Part shown: in pieces, positions 42,404 to 52,115 of the stretch
Numbering within the stretch: the first letter of the stretch is position 1
Layout of the letters: every line of letters begins with the position of its first letter
NCBI GenBank assembly: GCA_963737545.1
Contig: CAVTTH010000003.1
Coordinates: forward strand, 1,116,001-1,180,000
Source: CAVTTH01 sp963737545
Lineage (GTDB): Bacteria > Verrucomicrobiota > Verrucomicrobiia > Chthoniobacterales > UBA10450
Length of the DNA stretch: 64,000 nucleotides
Direction of reading: 5' to 3'
Translations under genes and position numbers: made by a program
Notes under the pieces: model-generated
Seen by the model: the letters and a program-made list of their open reading frames with translations, nothing else
Told to the model about the DNA's origin: nothing
The model's database searches: none

Positions 42404-43459
42404 ATGAAAATTATTCTCACCGGAGCGTGTGGTTTTGTCGGAAGCACTCTTGCGGCAGAGTTGCTTGCCACTAGCGAAAATCTCGAACTTCTGGGGGTGG
42501 ACAATTTGAGTCGCCCCGGCAGTGAGGTGAACCGACCAATCCTGGCCCGCTTGGGAGTGAAGCTGCTCCATCTCGATGTTCGGAGTGCTACAGACATAAG
42601 CACACTTCCTCGAGCTGATTGGGTGATTGATGCGGCTGCCAATCCCAGCGTACTGGCGGGCACCGACGATCGCAGCTCTAGCCGGCAGTTGATTGAGCAC
42701 AACTTGATGGGAACGATTAACCTCTTGGAATACTGTAGGGACCACAAAGCCGGGTTCATTCTGCTAAGTACGAGCCGAGTCTATTCGATCCCGAAATTGG
42801 CCGCGCTTCAAATGACGGATATTGACGGACGATTCGAACCGATTCCCCAGCAAGTGCCGGGTTTCAGTGTCTCGGGTATATCGGAAGGATTCTCAAAAGA
42901 GCCGCCGCTCTCGCTCTACGGCGCCGCCAAATTCGCGTCCGAAAATTTCGCCCTTGAATACTCTTCACTGTTTGAGTTTCCGGTCTGGATTAACCGGTGT
43001 GGGGTACTGGCCGGTGCGCGACAGTTTGGAAGGGCGGATCAGGGCATTTTTTCCTTTTGGATCCATTCCTACCGATGGCGCAAACCGCTGAGATATATCG
43101 GATTTGGCGGGGAAGGCCATCAAGTACGCGATTGTTTACATCCTCGCGATTTGGTTCCCGTCTTACTCCAACAGATCGGGAGTTCAAGTGGTCGGGATGT
43201 CAACAATCTTGGCGGTGGCATGGAAAACAGCCGGTCGCTCTGGCAATTAAACGAATGGTGCAGGAATCGCTTCGGGTTCGACCACGAAATAGGGAGAGAC
43301 GCGGATGAGCGCGTGTTCGATGTCCCGTGGCTGGTGCTCGACTCTTCGCGAGCATGCAACCGGTGGAAATGGCGGCCGCAGATCAATATAGAAAACATCT
43401 TCGAAGAAATTGCTGAGCACGCCGATGCCAATCCTGACTGGATTGCCCTGAGCAGTTGA
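42404..43459 (+). CDS. NAD-dependent epimerase/dehydratase, CDP-paratose 2-epimerase-like
   Basis: This 351-residue SDR protein has the dinucleotide-binding loop TGACGFVGS at 6-14 and the catalytic set Ser124, Tyr172 and Lys176 in YGAAKFASE. The C-terminal DVNNLGGGMENSRSLWQLNEW segment recalls CDP-tyvelose/paratose 2-epimerases, which act on rare dideoxysugars. That specificity is a guess; other nucleotide-sugar epimerases are possible. It lies 113 bases after the GT2-methyltransferase fusion. Confidence 0.83.
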   Translation: MKIILTGACGFVGSTLAAELLATSENLELLGVDNLSRPGSEVNRPILARLGVKLLHLDVRSATDISTLPRADWVIDAAANPSVLAGTDDRSSSRQLIEHNLMGTINLLEYCRDHKAGFILLSTSRVYSIPKLAALQMTDIDGRFEPIPQQVPGFSVSGISEGFSKEPPLSLYGAAKFASENFALEYSSLFEFPVWINRCGVLAGARQFGRADQGIFSFWIHSYRWRKPLRYIGFGGEGHQVRDCLHPRDLVPVLLQQIGSSSGRDVNNLGGGMENSRSLWQLNEWCRNRFGFDHEIGRDADERVFDVPWLVLDSSRACNRWKWRPQINIENIFEEIAEHADANPDWIALSS

Positions 43460-43522
43460 AGTTGTCTCGTTTGGACCGGTTGTTAGCGTTTGCTGGCACG
43501 GAGAACGCTTTGTAAGTGCAAC

Positions 43523-44356
43523 ATGTCCGCCCCGTGGCCACGAATCGCACCCCGTCCGTTTCGCGGCGGAAATCCTGCGTCGAAAGAGATCGTATCGGAA
43601 TCCGCACTGACATTATTGTCCATCGTCATTCCCGCCAGGAACGAAGAGAGTTGTATCGCCTCTACAGTGGAACATTTGCATCTGGAACTTCGGTTGCATG
43701 AGATTCCTCATGAAATCGTAGTGGTCGACGACGCGAGCAATGATCGCACCTGGCAGGTCCTTCAGACGCTTCGCCGAAGCATTCCCGAGCTTCTCGCCTT
43801 CCAAACTCGCGAACCACACGGATTTGGTCGGGCGGTTAGCCATGGCTTGGCCCACATGACTGGTGATGCCGTTGTTATCATGATGGCCGATGAATCAGAT
43901 GATTGCCGCGACGTCGTCCGCTATTGGAATCTTCTCAACGAAGGATACGAATGCGTGTTCGGAAGCCGATTTCTGCATGGCGGCGGAGTCATCGATTATC
44001 CGCGGGTGAAGTTGGTCATCAATCGGTTTGCTAACTACTTTGTGAGAACGCTTTTTGGATTCGGACTGAATGACACGACAAATGCGTTTAAGGCTTATCG
44101 GCGGAGTGTAATCGAAGGTTGTCTTCCTCTAATCTCGCCCCATTTTAACATTACTGTTGAGCTACCGCTAAAGGCAATCGCGCGTGGTTATTCGTGGGTA
44201 AGTGTTCCGGTCACATGGCGAAATCGACGGACGGGCAAGTCGAAGCTCAAGATCAAGGAAATGGGCAGTCGATACTTATTCATCTGTCTTTATGTTCTCC
44301 TCGAGAAGTATTTGAGCCGAGGGGATTATCGGAAAAATCCAACGTTCACGGCCTGA
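43523..44356 (+). CDS. GT2 glycosyltransferase, dolichol/polyprenyl-phosphate sugar synthase-like
   Basis: The protein has 277 residues from ATG 43523. It has LSIVIPARNEESCIASTVEHL, the nucleotide-binding VVVDDASNDRTW (Asp69, Asp70), and MMADESDDCRDVV as the metal-binding region. GLNDTTNAFKAYRR and a C-terminal amphipathic helix match DPM1-like enzymes without membrane domain. It would charge a polyprenyl phosphate with a hexose for the GT-C proteins encoded next. A TTG start at 43490 is less likely. Confidence 0.85.
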   Translation: MSAPWPRIAPRPFRGGNPASKEIVSESALTLLSIVIPARNEESCIASTVEHLHLELRLHEIPHEIVVVDDASNDRTWQVLQTLRRSIPELLAFQTREPHGFGRAVSHGLAHMTGDAVVIMMADESDDCRDVVRYWNLLNEGYECVFGSRFLHGGGVIDYPRVKLVINRFANYFVRTLFGFGLNDTTNAFKAYRRSVIEGCLPLISPHFNITVELPLKAIARGYSWVSVPVTWRNRRTGKSKLKIKEMGSRYLFICLYVLLEKYLSRGDYRKNPTFTA

Positions 44357-44365
44357 GTGGGGTGC

Positions 44366-45889
44366 ATGCATCCTTTGCTTAGGCAATGGCTGGTTGCTGC
44401 CGTCGTTATCGCAGCCCTCATTGCTCCGCTCTGGTCCAGCATCGAAAGACCAGCTGCTGCGATGGATGAGGGAGCATTACTGGTTTATCCGGAGCTCCTT
44501 CTTAAGGGCCACATCCCGTATCGCGATTTCGAGACATTTTATGGCCCGGGGAACATGGCTGCCTTGTCAGCGGCCTATGCCGGCTTCGGAACAAACATTT
44601 TTACTGAACGCGTGGTTGGTCTGCTCTATCGAGTGCTCCTTCTCTTGGCGCTTTTTGTTTTGATCCAGCGTTGGAGCACAGCTCTCGCGGCCGGATGCCT
44701 GATAGTCACTGGTTTTCTTCTCGTACCGATGCTGCTACCCGCCTACGCGTGGATAGGTGGAATAATGTGTTTGCTTTGGTCTCTTTGCTGCACTGCAAAC
44801 CCAGGTTCAATCCGGCGGTGTTTTTGGGGTGGGTTCCTTGCGGGGATCGCTCTTCTTTATCGCGTTGACCTCGCGCCCGCGATGGCTCTTGCAAGTCTCC
44901 CGTTATTTCTCTTGATGAATCGCGAGGGCCGCTGGCGGTACGTCGGAGGACTTGCTTTCGCACTCTTGCCTTTGGCTTGGCTGTTTGTCGTCGCGGGACC
45001 GCAGCAATTGTTTAACAATTTGTTTCTGTTTCCTGTGATCTACTCGAATCCGGCCAGGCGGTTGCCGTTCTCCACGGCAGGGAACACGGTCCACTGTCTA
45101 TTCTTTGCCCATATCCTGGCGACGCTGATCAATCTCGCGGCGGGCGCAGTGGCGACGCATTTCGATCGCCGGGCGCCGGCGCCCCGACTGCTTCTGGGCC
45201 TCGCGCTTCTGGGTCTCGGCATCACGCATCAAACGTTGCAACGCATCGATTCGTCGCACGTCCTCTTTGCCGCCTTCATCTCGTTAGGGCCGCTTCCTCT
45301 TTCTTTGATGGTATTACGAGGTCAGTGGATAAGTAAACCGCCCGGCTGGGTCCACGCGTTGCTCGCGACCAATGTGATTCTGATTCTTCTGTCGATGGCC
45401 GTTCCCGCCCTCGCTTTTTATTGGCGGGGCCAGTTGTTTTCCGGTTGGGCGGAACAACCTGTTACCACAGCCTTCGCGGTGCACAGCGGGCGTTCATTTC
45501 CGGTTCTCTCTCGGCGTGACGCTCGTGATGTTAGTCGTTTGTTGAAGCAACTGCAGGAGCTGGCGCAACCCAACCAGCGCTTATTTGTCGGTCCCGCCGA
45601 CCTTCGCCGGACAAATGACAACGACACTTACATCTATCACTTAGTGCCGCAGCTGGAGCCGGCTACCTATTTTCTCGAAATGAACCCGGGGTCTGCCAAT
45701 CGACCAGACTCCCGGTTGGCAAGCGACGTCGCTACGGCGGACTGGCTGGTATTGAATCATGCTTCGGACACTTGGTATGAACCGAACGATTCGGTTCGCT
45801 ACCGATCGGATGCTCCCATGAAAATTGTTCAATCAAGGTTTGAACTGTGCAGCCGGTATGGCGGCTTCGAATTATATCGTCACAAATAA
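44366..45889 (+). CDS. GT-C-fold multi-membrane protein, probable polyprenyl-sugar glycosyltransferase
   Basis: This 507-residue protein has about nine or ten membrane segments in its first 350 residues and a soluble C-terminal domain. Asp34-Glu35 in AAMDEGALLVY sits in the first loop, as does the catalytic acid in GT39/GT83-type enzymes; PYRDFETFYGPGN follows. The C-terminal part (from about 370) is periplasmic by topology. Donor and acceptor are unknown. ATG 44366 lies 9 bases after the GT2 stop, so the two are one transcript. Confidence 0.72.
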   Translation: MHPLLRQWLVAAVVIAALIAPLWSSIERPAAAMDEGALLVYPELLLKGHIPYRDFETFYGPGNMAALSAAYAGFGTNIFTERVVGLLYRVLLLLALFVLIQRWSTALAAGCLIVTGFLLVPMLLPAYAWIGGIMCLLWSLCCTANPGSIRRCFWGGFLAGIALLYRVDLAPAMALASLPLFLLMNREGRWRYVGGLAFALLPLAWLFVVAGPQQLFNNLFLFPVIYSNPARRLPFSTAGNTVHCLFFAHILATLINLAAGAVATHFDRRAPAPRLLLGLALLGLGITHQTLQRIDSSHVLFAAFISLGPLPLSLMVLRGQWISKPPGWVHALLATNVILILLSMAVPALAFYWRGQLFSGWAEQPVTTAFAVHSGRSFPVLSRRDARDVSRLLKQLQELAQPNQRLFVGPADLRRTNDNDTYIYHLVPQLEPATYFLEMNPGSANRPDSRLASDVATADWLVLNHASDTWYEPNDSVRYRSDAPMKIVQSRFELCSRYGGFELYRHK

Positions 45890-45901
45890 GTCCTGGAGCG
45901 A

Positions 45902-47161
45902 TCACTTCAAAATCCTGATCGCTTGAAGCAGGCCTCCGGTGACCAGTTCGTAAAGGTCGTGCTGGACAAAGAAAATGATATATTGGCGGAGTTCGATTGC
46001 GCAAACGATCGCGATGAAAATGCCAAGCCACCAATGCGAGCGTTTTCCGAACGAGACGCTTACGTTAGTTAGGCAACCGACTGCGAGAAAGCGCAAAGGC
46101 AGATCCCACATGTTGGTGTAACGAAGATTCATGCCGTAACGAACATTGGCCATAAGAAGGTAGCTTCCCACCACGAAAAAAAGCAGGAAGAGAGACGTTT
46201 TGTCATTCATTTTCAACTGGAAGACCCCGCCAATCGCCAGAATCAAAATCACTGGACTTATCGCCATAAGGTCGATCAAATACCGGTACCAGGGACCATC
46301 ACCGGTCGCGATCGCGTACGGCAAGACAGAGGCTTTGCTGACGAGGAGGCGGAAAATCTGATACGTGGTTTCCAATGATCCGCAGAGATTGACGAGCAGT
46401 GCGACACCAAGCAGTGGGCCGGCAAAAGTGAGAAGCAGGAGCGTGCGCGAGATTTGGCCAAAACGGAGCCAACGATTCGCGCCCAACAGGATAAGCAATC
46501 CAACGTAGGCAAACATTGCATTCTCCTTGGTCAGGACCAACAGAGCAAGAGCCAGGGCGTAGCAGGTCAGCCAGGGCCATTTGTTAGGGCGCTGCAGATT
46601 TTCCCAGAGCAACCAGAGACAAAGCGTGGCCCAGAACGCGAAAAAGCCGTCGATCAGAGCATGCTGACCCATGTGGATCTGTGTTGGAGCGTAGCTCATG
46701 AGCGCGGTAACACAAAGAGCGACACGCCATCCGCGAAGTCGCCATGCAAATGCCGCTGCCAGAAACAAGAGCAGGATACTGAACAGGCTTGAGACATCAC
46801 GAAGTGAAGAGAGAGCATCCGAGCCAAAGACTTCATGCCACAAATATGCCGCGAAGACATAGAGGAAGCGCGTCGGAGGCAGAATTGCGCTTGGCAGACG
46901 GCTTTGCACTTCCACGTAGTGCTCGGCCAGATCTGGGTAGGAGCTAACTCCGTAGCGAATAAGGTCATCGACATATCCCCGATAAAGTGCTTCGTCGAAA
47001 CCAATGCCCTGAAATCCGGCCTTGGGATGAAGCCCGCTGATTTCGGAGAGAGTTCCGTTCTTCTCGAAAACGGTCGTAGGCAAACGCAGAAAAATACCGA
47101 AAAGTAGCGTCAGACAGAGAATCGAGAGGTCGAGCCGGTGCTCACGGAAGAAGGGCTTCAT
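45902..47161 (-). CDS. GT-C-fold multi-membrane protein (PMT/GT39-like)
   Basis: This 419-residue protein has about ten membrane segments. Asp56-Glu57 in QGIGFDEALYRGYV stands in the first extracytoplasmic loop, the catalytic position in protein mannosyltransferase-like GT-C enzymes. YAPTQIHMGQHALIDGFFAFW and LTKENAMFAYVGLLI are also typical of the family. It would move a sugar from a polyprenyl phosphate carrier to an acceptor in the periplasm. It ends 12 bases from the oppositely oriented neighbour and lies 12 bases after the next gene upstream, forming a - strand run to 51832. Confidence 0.75.
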   Translation of the reverse strand: MKPFFREHRLDLSILCLTLLFGIFLRLPTTVFEKNGTLSEISGLHPKAGFQGIGFDEALYRGYVDDLIRYGVSSYPDLAEHYVEVQSRLPSAILPPTRFLYVFAAYLWHEVFGSDALSSLRDVSSLFSILLLFLAAAFAWRLRGWRVALCVTALMSYAPTQIHMGQHALIDGFFAFWATLCLWLLWENLQRPNKWPWLTCYALALALLVLTKENAMFAYVGLLILLGANRWLRFGQISRTLLLLTFAGPLLGVALLVNLCGSLETTYQIFRLLVSKASVLPYAIATGDGPWYRYLIDLMAISPVILILAIGGVFQLKMNDKTSLFLLFFVVGSYLLMANVRYGMNLRYTNMWDLPLRFLAVGCLTNVSVSFGKRSHWWLGIFIAIVCAIELRQYIIFFVQHDLYELVTGGLLQAIRILK

Positions 47162-47173
47162 GAATTCCGATTC

Positions 47174-48424
47174 TCAGTCGGAAACGGCTTCGAAGCTAAA
47201 TAAACGAAGCGAAGGCCGTTCAAGTCGACGCTGTCTCCAGAGGAACCCTGCGCCAATGATGAGGACGGCCCAGGGCCAGATCGACCACGGCGCCCAATCG
47301 GTCTTGAAGTCACCATTCGACATTCCGCCATACCAAGGCAAGCCGCGACAAATGATGTTGTAAAAGAAGAACAAGAATAGCGAACTGCCAGCCGTGAAGA
47401 ACGCGTAGAGCTGCGGGGATAGTACCAAAATGAACGGAGCAGCCCAGACCAGATACTGAGCGCCGATTCCAGGTGACAGGACGAAAAATATCACCCAAGT
47501 GTAGGCCAACGAAGCAAACAAGGCGCGTCCGCTGGTCATCTTTCGACGGCGCCACGCCAATACCATCACGGCAGCCATGATTATCAACTTAAGCAGACTC
47601 ACGATAATTTCCTGGGCGACGGAGAAACCATAGAAGCTGGCTCGACTGAACTCGGACCATCCAGTCTGTCGCAGCCAGTAGGTTACACCCCACAGACCCC
47701 AGAAACTTCCGTATCCGAAGACGTTCCTGACGTAAGCGAGCGGATAATGAACGAGCGGTTCACTCCACAACGCGATGGTCATCAGGAGGAGCGGAAGAAC
47801 AAACGAAAGCGACTGGCGGCGTTCCAGCCAGACAAAAAGAAATACCGGCAGGCAAAGCAGCGGCACAATTTTGATTTGACAGCTCAGAGCAAAAAAAATC
47901 CCGCACCAGATTGGTTGATTGCGGACGCACTGACAGGCAGCGAGGACCAGAAACATGACCATGACGGAATCCGTGTTGCCGTGAAAACTCGATACCATGA
48001 GAGAGACTGGGCTGATCGCGAGGAGAAGCAGGGCCCAGGTTGGAATCCGGAGTTGCGGTTGCTGCTTCTTCAACGCGAGGAGAGCACAGACCACGACAAG
48101 ATCGGCCACGATACCGGGGAGGCGAAGAAGGAACGGAAAGGTGATTCCATTTTTCTGAGCCAAAGGCTGATGATCGAGATCGTAGATAGCGGTCAGATAG
48201 TGGGCCACGAGCGGCGGATGATTGAAAGAAACCTGGTGGAGATAGGTTTCCTTGAGTCCGTTGCGCTTTAGCTCCGCGGCGAAGCGATAGAATTCAACCG
48301 TATCGTTGGTACCGAAAGTATTGAAGGCGATCGCAATCTTGAATAGGAGCGCAATAGCCGCAGCGATTAGCACAGACGAATCCAACCAAGTCTGCTTCAT
48401 CGGCATACCAGCGGAGTGGAGCAT
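47174..48424 (-). CDS. GT-C-like multi-membrane protein, paralogue A
   Basis: This 416-residue protein has about ten membrane segments. It is a clear paralogue of the gene at 50561, sharing FGTNDTVEFYRFA, FNHPPLVAHYL, LRLPGIVADL, SSFHGNTDSVMVM and LSPGIGAQYLVWAAPFIL. The TND in the first loop may hold the catalytic Asp. ATG 48424 is used; ATG codons at 48406 or 48400 are also possible. The family is not one I can name with certainty. Confidence 0.72.
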   Translation of the reverse strand: MLHSAGMPMKQTWLDSSVLIAAAIALLFKIAIAFNTFGTNDTVEFYRFAAELKRNGLKETYLHQVSFNHPPLVAHYLTAIYDLDHQPLAQKNGITFPFLLRLPGIVADLVVVCALLALKKQQPQLRIPTWALLLLAISPVSLMVSSFHGNTDSVMVMFLVLAACQCVRNQPIWCGIFFALSCQIKIVPLLCLPVFLFVWLERRQSLSFVLPLLLMTIALWSEPLVHYPLAYVRNVFGYGSFWGLWGVTYWLRQTGWSEFSRASFYGFSVAQEIIVSLLKLIIMAAVMVLAWRRRKMTSGRALFASLAYTWVIFFVLSPGIGAQYLVWAAPFILVLSPQLYAFFTAGSSLFLFFFYNIICRGLPWYGGMSNGDFKTDWAPWSIWPWAVLIIGAGFLWRQRRLERPSLRLFSFEAVSD

Positions 48425-48556
48425 AGCGGCGTGATCGAAGGGATGGCTCCAGCGTTTGCCTGGTTCGATGCTGGCGATGTCTCAAGCTCGACGCGTAGCA
48501 AATCCATCAAATCATCACTAGCACCATTGATGCCGATGGCGACCACCTCCGATCGA

Positions 48557-50542
48557 TCATCGATGGGGTCGCGACAGAGGCCCCACCGATAACGTAACGG
48601 TCCCGATGGGCACAGACTTTGACAGAAGCGGCCCGGGCGATGCGTTGCCATTCTTGGCTTCAAACCGTGCTCCCCTCGGGTGATCGAGAAAAATAGCGTC
48701 GAGAGAGTAGTCACCAGGCCGAAGTCGTTCGGGATATTCGATGGACCAGGTCTCCTCGTAGAGGCCCGCGCGCGCTTCCGGCGCGCATAGCCCGCGAGTG
48801 ATCATCGTCCGCTGTCCGTCATGGTGAGAAACGAGTGCCAACACCAACCAAGGAAAGATATCCCGCTCGTCTCGAAAGTTCCAAACCATCCTGATCTCGA
48901 GGGGGTGCCCTTTGGAAAGAGAATCGGAGGATTTGCTGATATCGAGTAATTGCGTCTGCGGCCCGAGGTCAATGATCGGACCAAGGTCTTGTCGGTGTAA
49001 TGGAGCTTCGCGCTGGCCTTGTCGCAAGAGCGTTAACTCATTCGTTGAAGTCACGATCCACGGGCGCTGCGCCAGTAAGTCATGAAGCAATTGGTCGCTT
49101 GAAGGAATTACTCGTCCGTCGGTTGTTTTCATGGCCGGATGATAATATCCGGCACTCGCATCAAACGTCGCTGTGTCGCCATAATCGATTAAAACGAAAT
49201 CGGTCGGCGGCGGAGGTTCGTAGGATGCGCGGCTGAGTGTCTTCAGACCTTTCAGAATGTGATGAAGCGAGTACAGCTTCTCGCGCATCGCCAGATGCGA
49301 AAGATAAGGAAGTGGCGCGATCACGCTCGCGGTCGGCGGGATTTCGGCGACGAGCGCGTTCCTGCGGGCCCGATGTTCCTTTCCCTCGAACCAATTCACC
49401 GCCGTCGAAGTGAGAAACGCGGTAGGTCCTAGAACAATTTGCGCGACGAGGGTCGTCAGGACTAACAGAGAAGGAACAGCCCGCCGAACCGAAGCCGGAA
49501 GCAGCTTCCTGCGATCGAGGCCGACAGCACCTTCTACGGTGGCCATCCAGAAAAGCGGTAACAAGGGCGCTCCGTAATGAAAATAAATCATCCACTCGGA
49601 CGAGCGCCATGAGAGCAGATGCTGGAGAAGAATCGGCGCGGAGATGAGCAACCATCGAGGTCTAAAGAGTGGCAAGCAAAGGAATGGGAAAAGAAGGGCC
49701 CAAACCAGGTTCCCGTGCCTGAGCGATTGAAAAAAGGCCTGCGCTATTCGCTGCGGTTCTCTGGCCGCGTTGAGCAAGATATCGGATGTGGATGAACCCA
49801 GCAGGCCATAGAGGGCGACATAATCGACGTTCCCCGCATTGAAAGCTGGTGTGATCAAGGTCGTGCAAAGGGCGAACCAGAGGAGCGCCAAGCCCATCGG
49901 CCACAAGTACCATGCGCGCACTTCAGCCAGTCCGCGTTTGCGGTCCGCCACTGCGAATACCACACAGTAGGTTGCGAGCAACGGCGCCATGTTTTCCTTA
50001 CAGGCCAGCACCGCGATGAACCAAAGCCAATGTTGAGTTAGCGATCCGAGAAGCCGCGCCCGAAACATGAACAATAGCAAGGGCGCGCACAACGCTTCGG
50101 GGTGGAACTCGTGCAAGGCGATGTATCCTGTAGCGGGAGTGATTAGCAATGCAGCGGCCAGCAAACATGACTCCTTCGGCCCAAATCCAAGCTGCTTCGC
50201 AATAGCAAAACCGACCGGGCCCATCGTTGCCAATGCGGCGTTCTGGACGACTACGAAAGTCATCGGGTGACGAAAGATTGCGAAAAGAGGAGCGATCAAA
50301 AAGACGATCGGCTCGACGTGATTGCCCATCAGAGGAACCTGTTCGACCGAAACGGGGAAGCGGCCGTGAAGGAACTGCCAGAGGCCTTGAACGTAGAAAG
50401 CGAGATCAAAGCTCCGGTATTCATAATTCGCCCAGCGGGCGTATGACCCGCACGTCCAAAGGGCGAAGAAGAAAATCGCGAGGATCGTTATGCTGGCCGC
50501 GGCGGGATCTCGCGTAACGGGTTTAGGTCCGATCGCGGTCAT
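48557..50542 (-). CDS. DUF2079-family multi-membrane protein
   Basis: This 661-residue protein has about eleven membrane segments followed by a soluble domain of about 220 residues. SFDLAFYVQGLWQFLHGRFP, then GNHVEPIVFLIAPLFAIF and YIALHEFHPEALCAPLLLF are the DUF2079 landmarks; the family is distantly related to GT-C enzymes. The C-terminal domain contains DFVLIDYGDTATFD and predicted beta strands. It lies between the two paralogous GT-C-like genes, 18 bases from the upstream one and 132 from the downstream one. Confidence 0.82.
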   Translation of the reverse strand: MTAIGPKPVTRDPAAASITILAIFFFALWTCGSYARWANYEYRSFDLAFYVQGLWQFLHGRFPVSVEQVPLMGNHVEPIVFLIAPLFAIFRHPMTFVVVQNAALATMGPVGFAIAKQLGFGPKESCLLAAALLITPATGYIALHEFHPEALCAPLLLFMFRARLLGSLTQHWLWFIAVLACKENMAPLLATYCVVFAVADRKRGLAEVRAWYLWPMGLALLWFALCTTLITPAFNAGNVDYVALYGLLGSSTSDILLNAAREPQRIAQAFFQSLRHGNLVWALLFPFLCLPLFRPRWLLISAPILLQHLLSWRSSEWMIYFHYGAPLLPLFWMATVEGAVGLDRRKLLPASVRRAVPSLLVLTTLVAQIVLGPTAFLTSTAVNWFEGKEHRARRNALVAEIPPTASVIAPLPYLSHLAMREKLYSLHHILKGLKTLSRASYEPPPPTDFVLIDYGDTATFDASAGYYHPAMKTTDGRVIPSSDQLLHDLLAQRPWIVTSTNELTLLRQGQREAPLHRQDLGPIIDLGPQTQLLDISKSSDSLSKGHPLEIRMVWNFRDERDIFPWLVLALVSHHDGQRTMITRGLCAPEARAGLYEETWSIEYPERLRPGDYSLDAIFLDHPRGARFEAKNGNASPGPLLSKSVPIGTVTLSVGPLSRPHR

Positions 50543-50560
50543 GCGTTCAGCCCATTTCTG

Positions 50561-51832
50561 TTACGGATTGATCAGACGCAAACTGCAAAGAACCAGGGAC
50601 GGGTTCGCCCGTTTCGCCCTCCGCCAAAGCACGATCAATCCCGTGATCAAAACCAGCCATGGCAGGAGGGACCACGGTGCCCAAATTTTGTTTAGCGCAT
50701 TGGTGGAAATGCCTTGGTACCAAGGCAAGCCGTGCGAGATCGTGTTGTAAAACGCGAACGCAAAAATCGAGCTGCTCGCGAGGAGCCAAGTGTAGAAAGT
50801 CGGCGACAGCAGAAGAATGAAAGGCGCGAGCCAGACCAAGTATTGCGTCCCGACCCCGGGAGAGAAAACAAAGAAAATTATCCATCCGTAGGCGATCGAA
50901 TCCCAGACACCACGGTCTTCAATCTTCCGACGTCGCCAGGCCAGCACGGCAATCGCTGCGATAATCAAGAGCTTGCAAGCCGTTATCACGAAGATCTGCC
51001 ATGGTCCGGCGCCGAAGAAACTCACGCGACTGAATTCGGGCCGGCCGGTAAGCCGAAGCAAATAGCTCAGACCCCAAATCCCCCAGGTGCTGCCGTAGGC
51101 CAGAACATTCTTGGCGAAGACTAGAGGGAACTTTAGAAGTGGCTCGCTCCACAAAATCGCGCAGACCAATGCAAACGGGATAACAAAGCGCAGAAGCACG
51201 CGGCGCTGCATCCAGAAACAAAAAAGGATCGGGAGAAAAAGCAGCGGAATGATCTTAACCTGGGCGCTGAGCGCAAAGAAAAGACCGGAAAGCTCGGGCT
51301 GCCCCCGCGTGCAAAAATAAACCGAAAAAAGAAGCAGCACGACCATGACTGAATCGGTGTTCCCATGATAGCCGGAGACCATGATTGAGAGAGGGCTTAG
51401 CGCGAAGATGACGAGGGCCCAAACGGGTAAATGAAGCCGGGGACAATTTTTTTTGATTCGGAGCAGGAGAACGACGACGAGAAAATCTGCGACGATCCCC
51501 GGCAATCGAAGAAGAAAAGGGAAGTTGAAGAGCCCGACATCCCGAAAAAGTGGGGAGTTATGGAGGTGAAATATGGCGCGAAGAAAGTAAGCCGTCAGGG
51601 GCGGGTGATTGAAGAAAATCGTGCTCTGATAGGTCCGCTCCAAACCATCCTTGGCGAGCGCCTGGCCGAAGGAGTAAAAGATCAGAACATCATTTGTTCC
51701 TAACGTGTAGTAGGCAATGAGAATCTTCGCGATCGATGCCGCGAGAGCAGCGACGATCACCCACTCGGTTTGGGCAGTATTTCTTGGTGGGGATAGATCA
51801 GTGACCTCCGCCTTCTCTGTGGAAATGCTCAT
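50561..51832 (-). CDS. GT-C-like multi-membrane protein, paralogue B
   Basis: This 423-residue protein is a paralogue of the gene at 47174, with LGTNDVLIFYSFG, FNHPPLTAYFL, LRLPGIVADFLVV, SGYHGNTDSVMVV and FSPGVGTQYLVWLAPFIL. It has a 25-residue polar N-terminus before the first membrane segment. The conserved TND and HGNTDS loops are probably extracytoplasmic and functional. Duplication around the DUF2079 gene suggests two acceptors or two linkages. The 283 bases upstream, to 52115, show no convincing gene. Confidence 0.73.
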   Translation of the reverse strand: MSISTEKAEVTDLSPPRNTAQTEWVIVAALAASIAKILIAYYTLGTNDVLIFYSFGQALAKDGLERTYQSTIFFNHPPLTAYFLRAIFHLHNSPLFRDVGLFNFPFLLRLPGIVADFLVVVLLLRIKKNCPRLHLPVWALVIFALSPLSIMVSGYHGNTDSVMVVLLLFSVYFCTRGQPELSGLFFALSAQVKIIPLLFLPILFCFWMQRRVLLRFVIPFALVCAILWSEPLLKFPLVFAKNVLAYGSTWGIWGLSYLLRLTGRPEFSRVSFFGAGPWQIFVITACKLLIIAAIAVLAWRRRKIEDRGVWDSIAYGWIIFFVFSPGVGTQYLVWLAPFILLLSPTFYTWLLASSSIFAFAFYNTISHGLPWYQGISTNALNKIWAPWSLLPWLVLITGLIVLWRRAKRANPSLVLCSLRLINP

Positions 51833-52115
51833 TCTAAGTTCCGACGATGGTGGATTAGGCTTCGGGCACGATGGCTATCGCGATGAACGGTTTCAGCAGG
51901 TCGAGTACCGCATCGGGCATGGAAGTTTTCAGCGCGTCTGGCGTCTGGTTGGAAAAACCCTTTTCGATTTTGCTTACTGACCTACGGCGGCGAAAGAAAC
52001 GGACTCTAAAGCGGACTGCAGCGGAGTAGACTGACAAATTTGGCATCTTCAACGCCCCGAGGAGACGACGCCAGATGTCGGTTGAGATTGCAACCTTCGA
52101 AATGCATATCGCCGC

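Noticed and set aside
51833..52115. 65-codon - strand open frame as a gene
   Set aside because: It is short and Arg-rich at the start, lacks a ribosome binding site and matches nothing; only the last 35 codons look protein-like, possibly a remnant.
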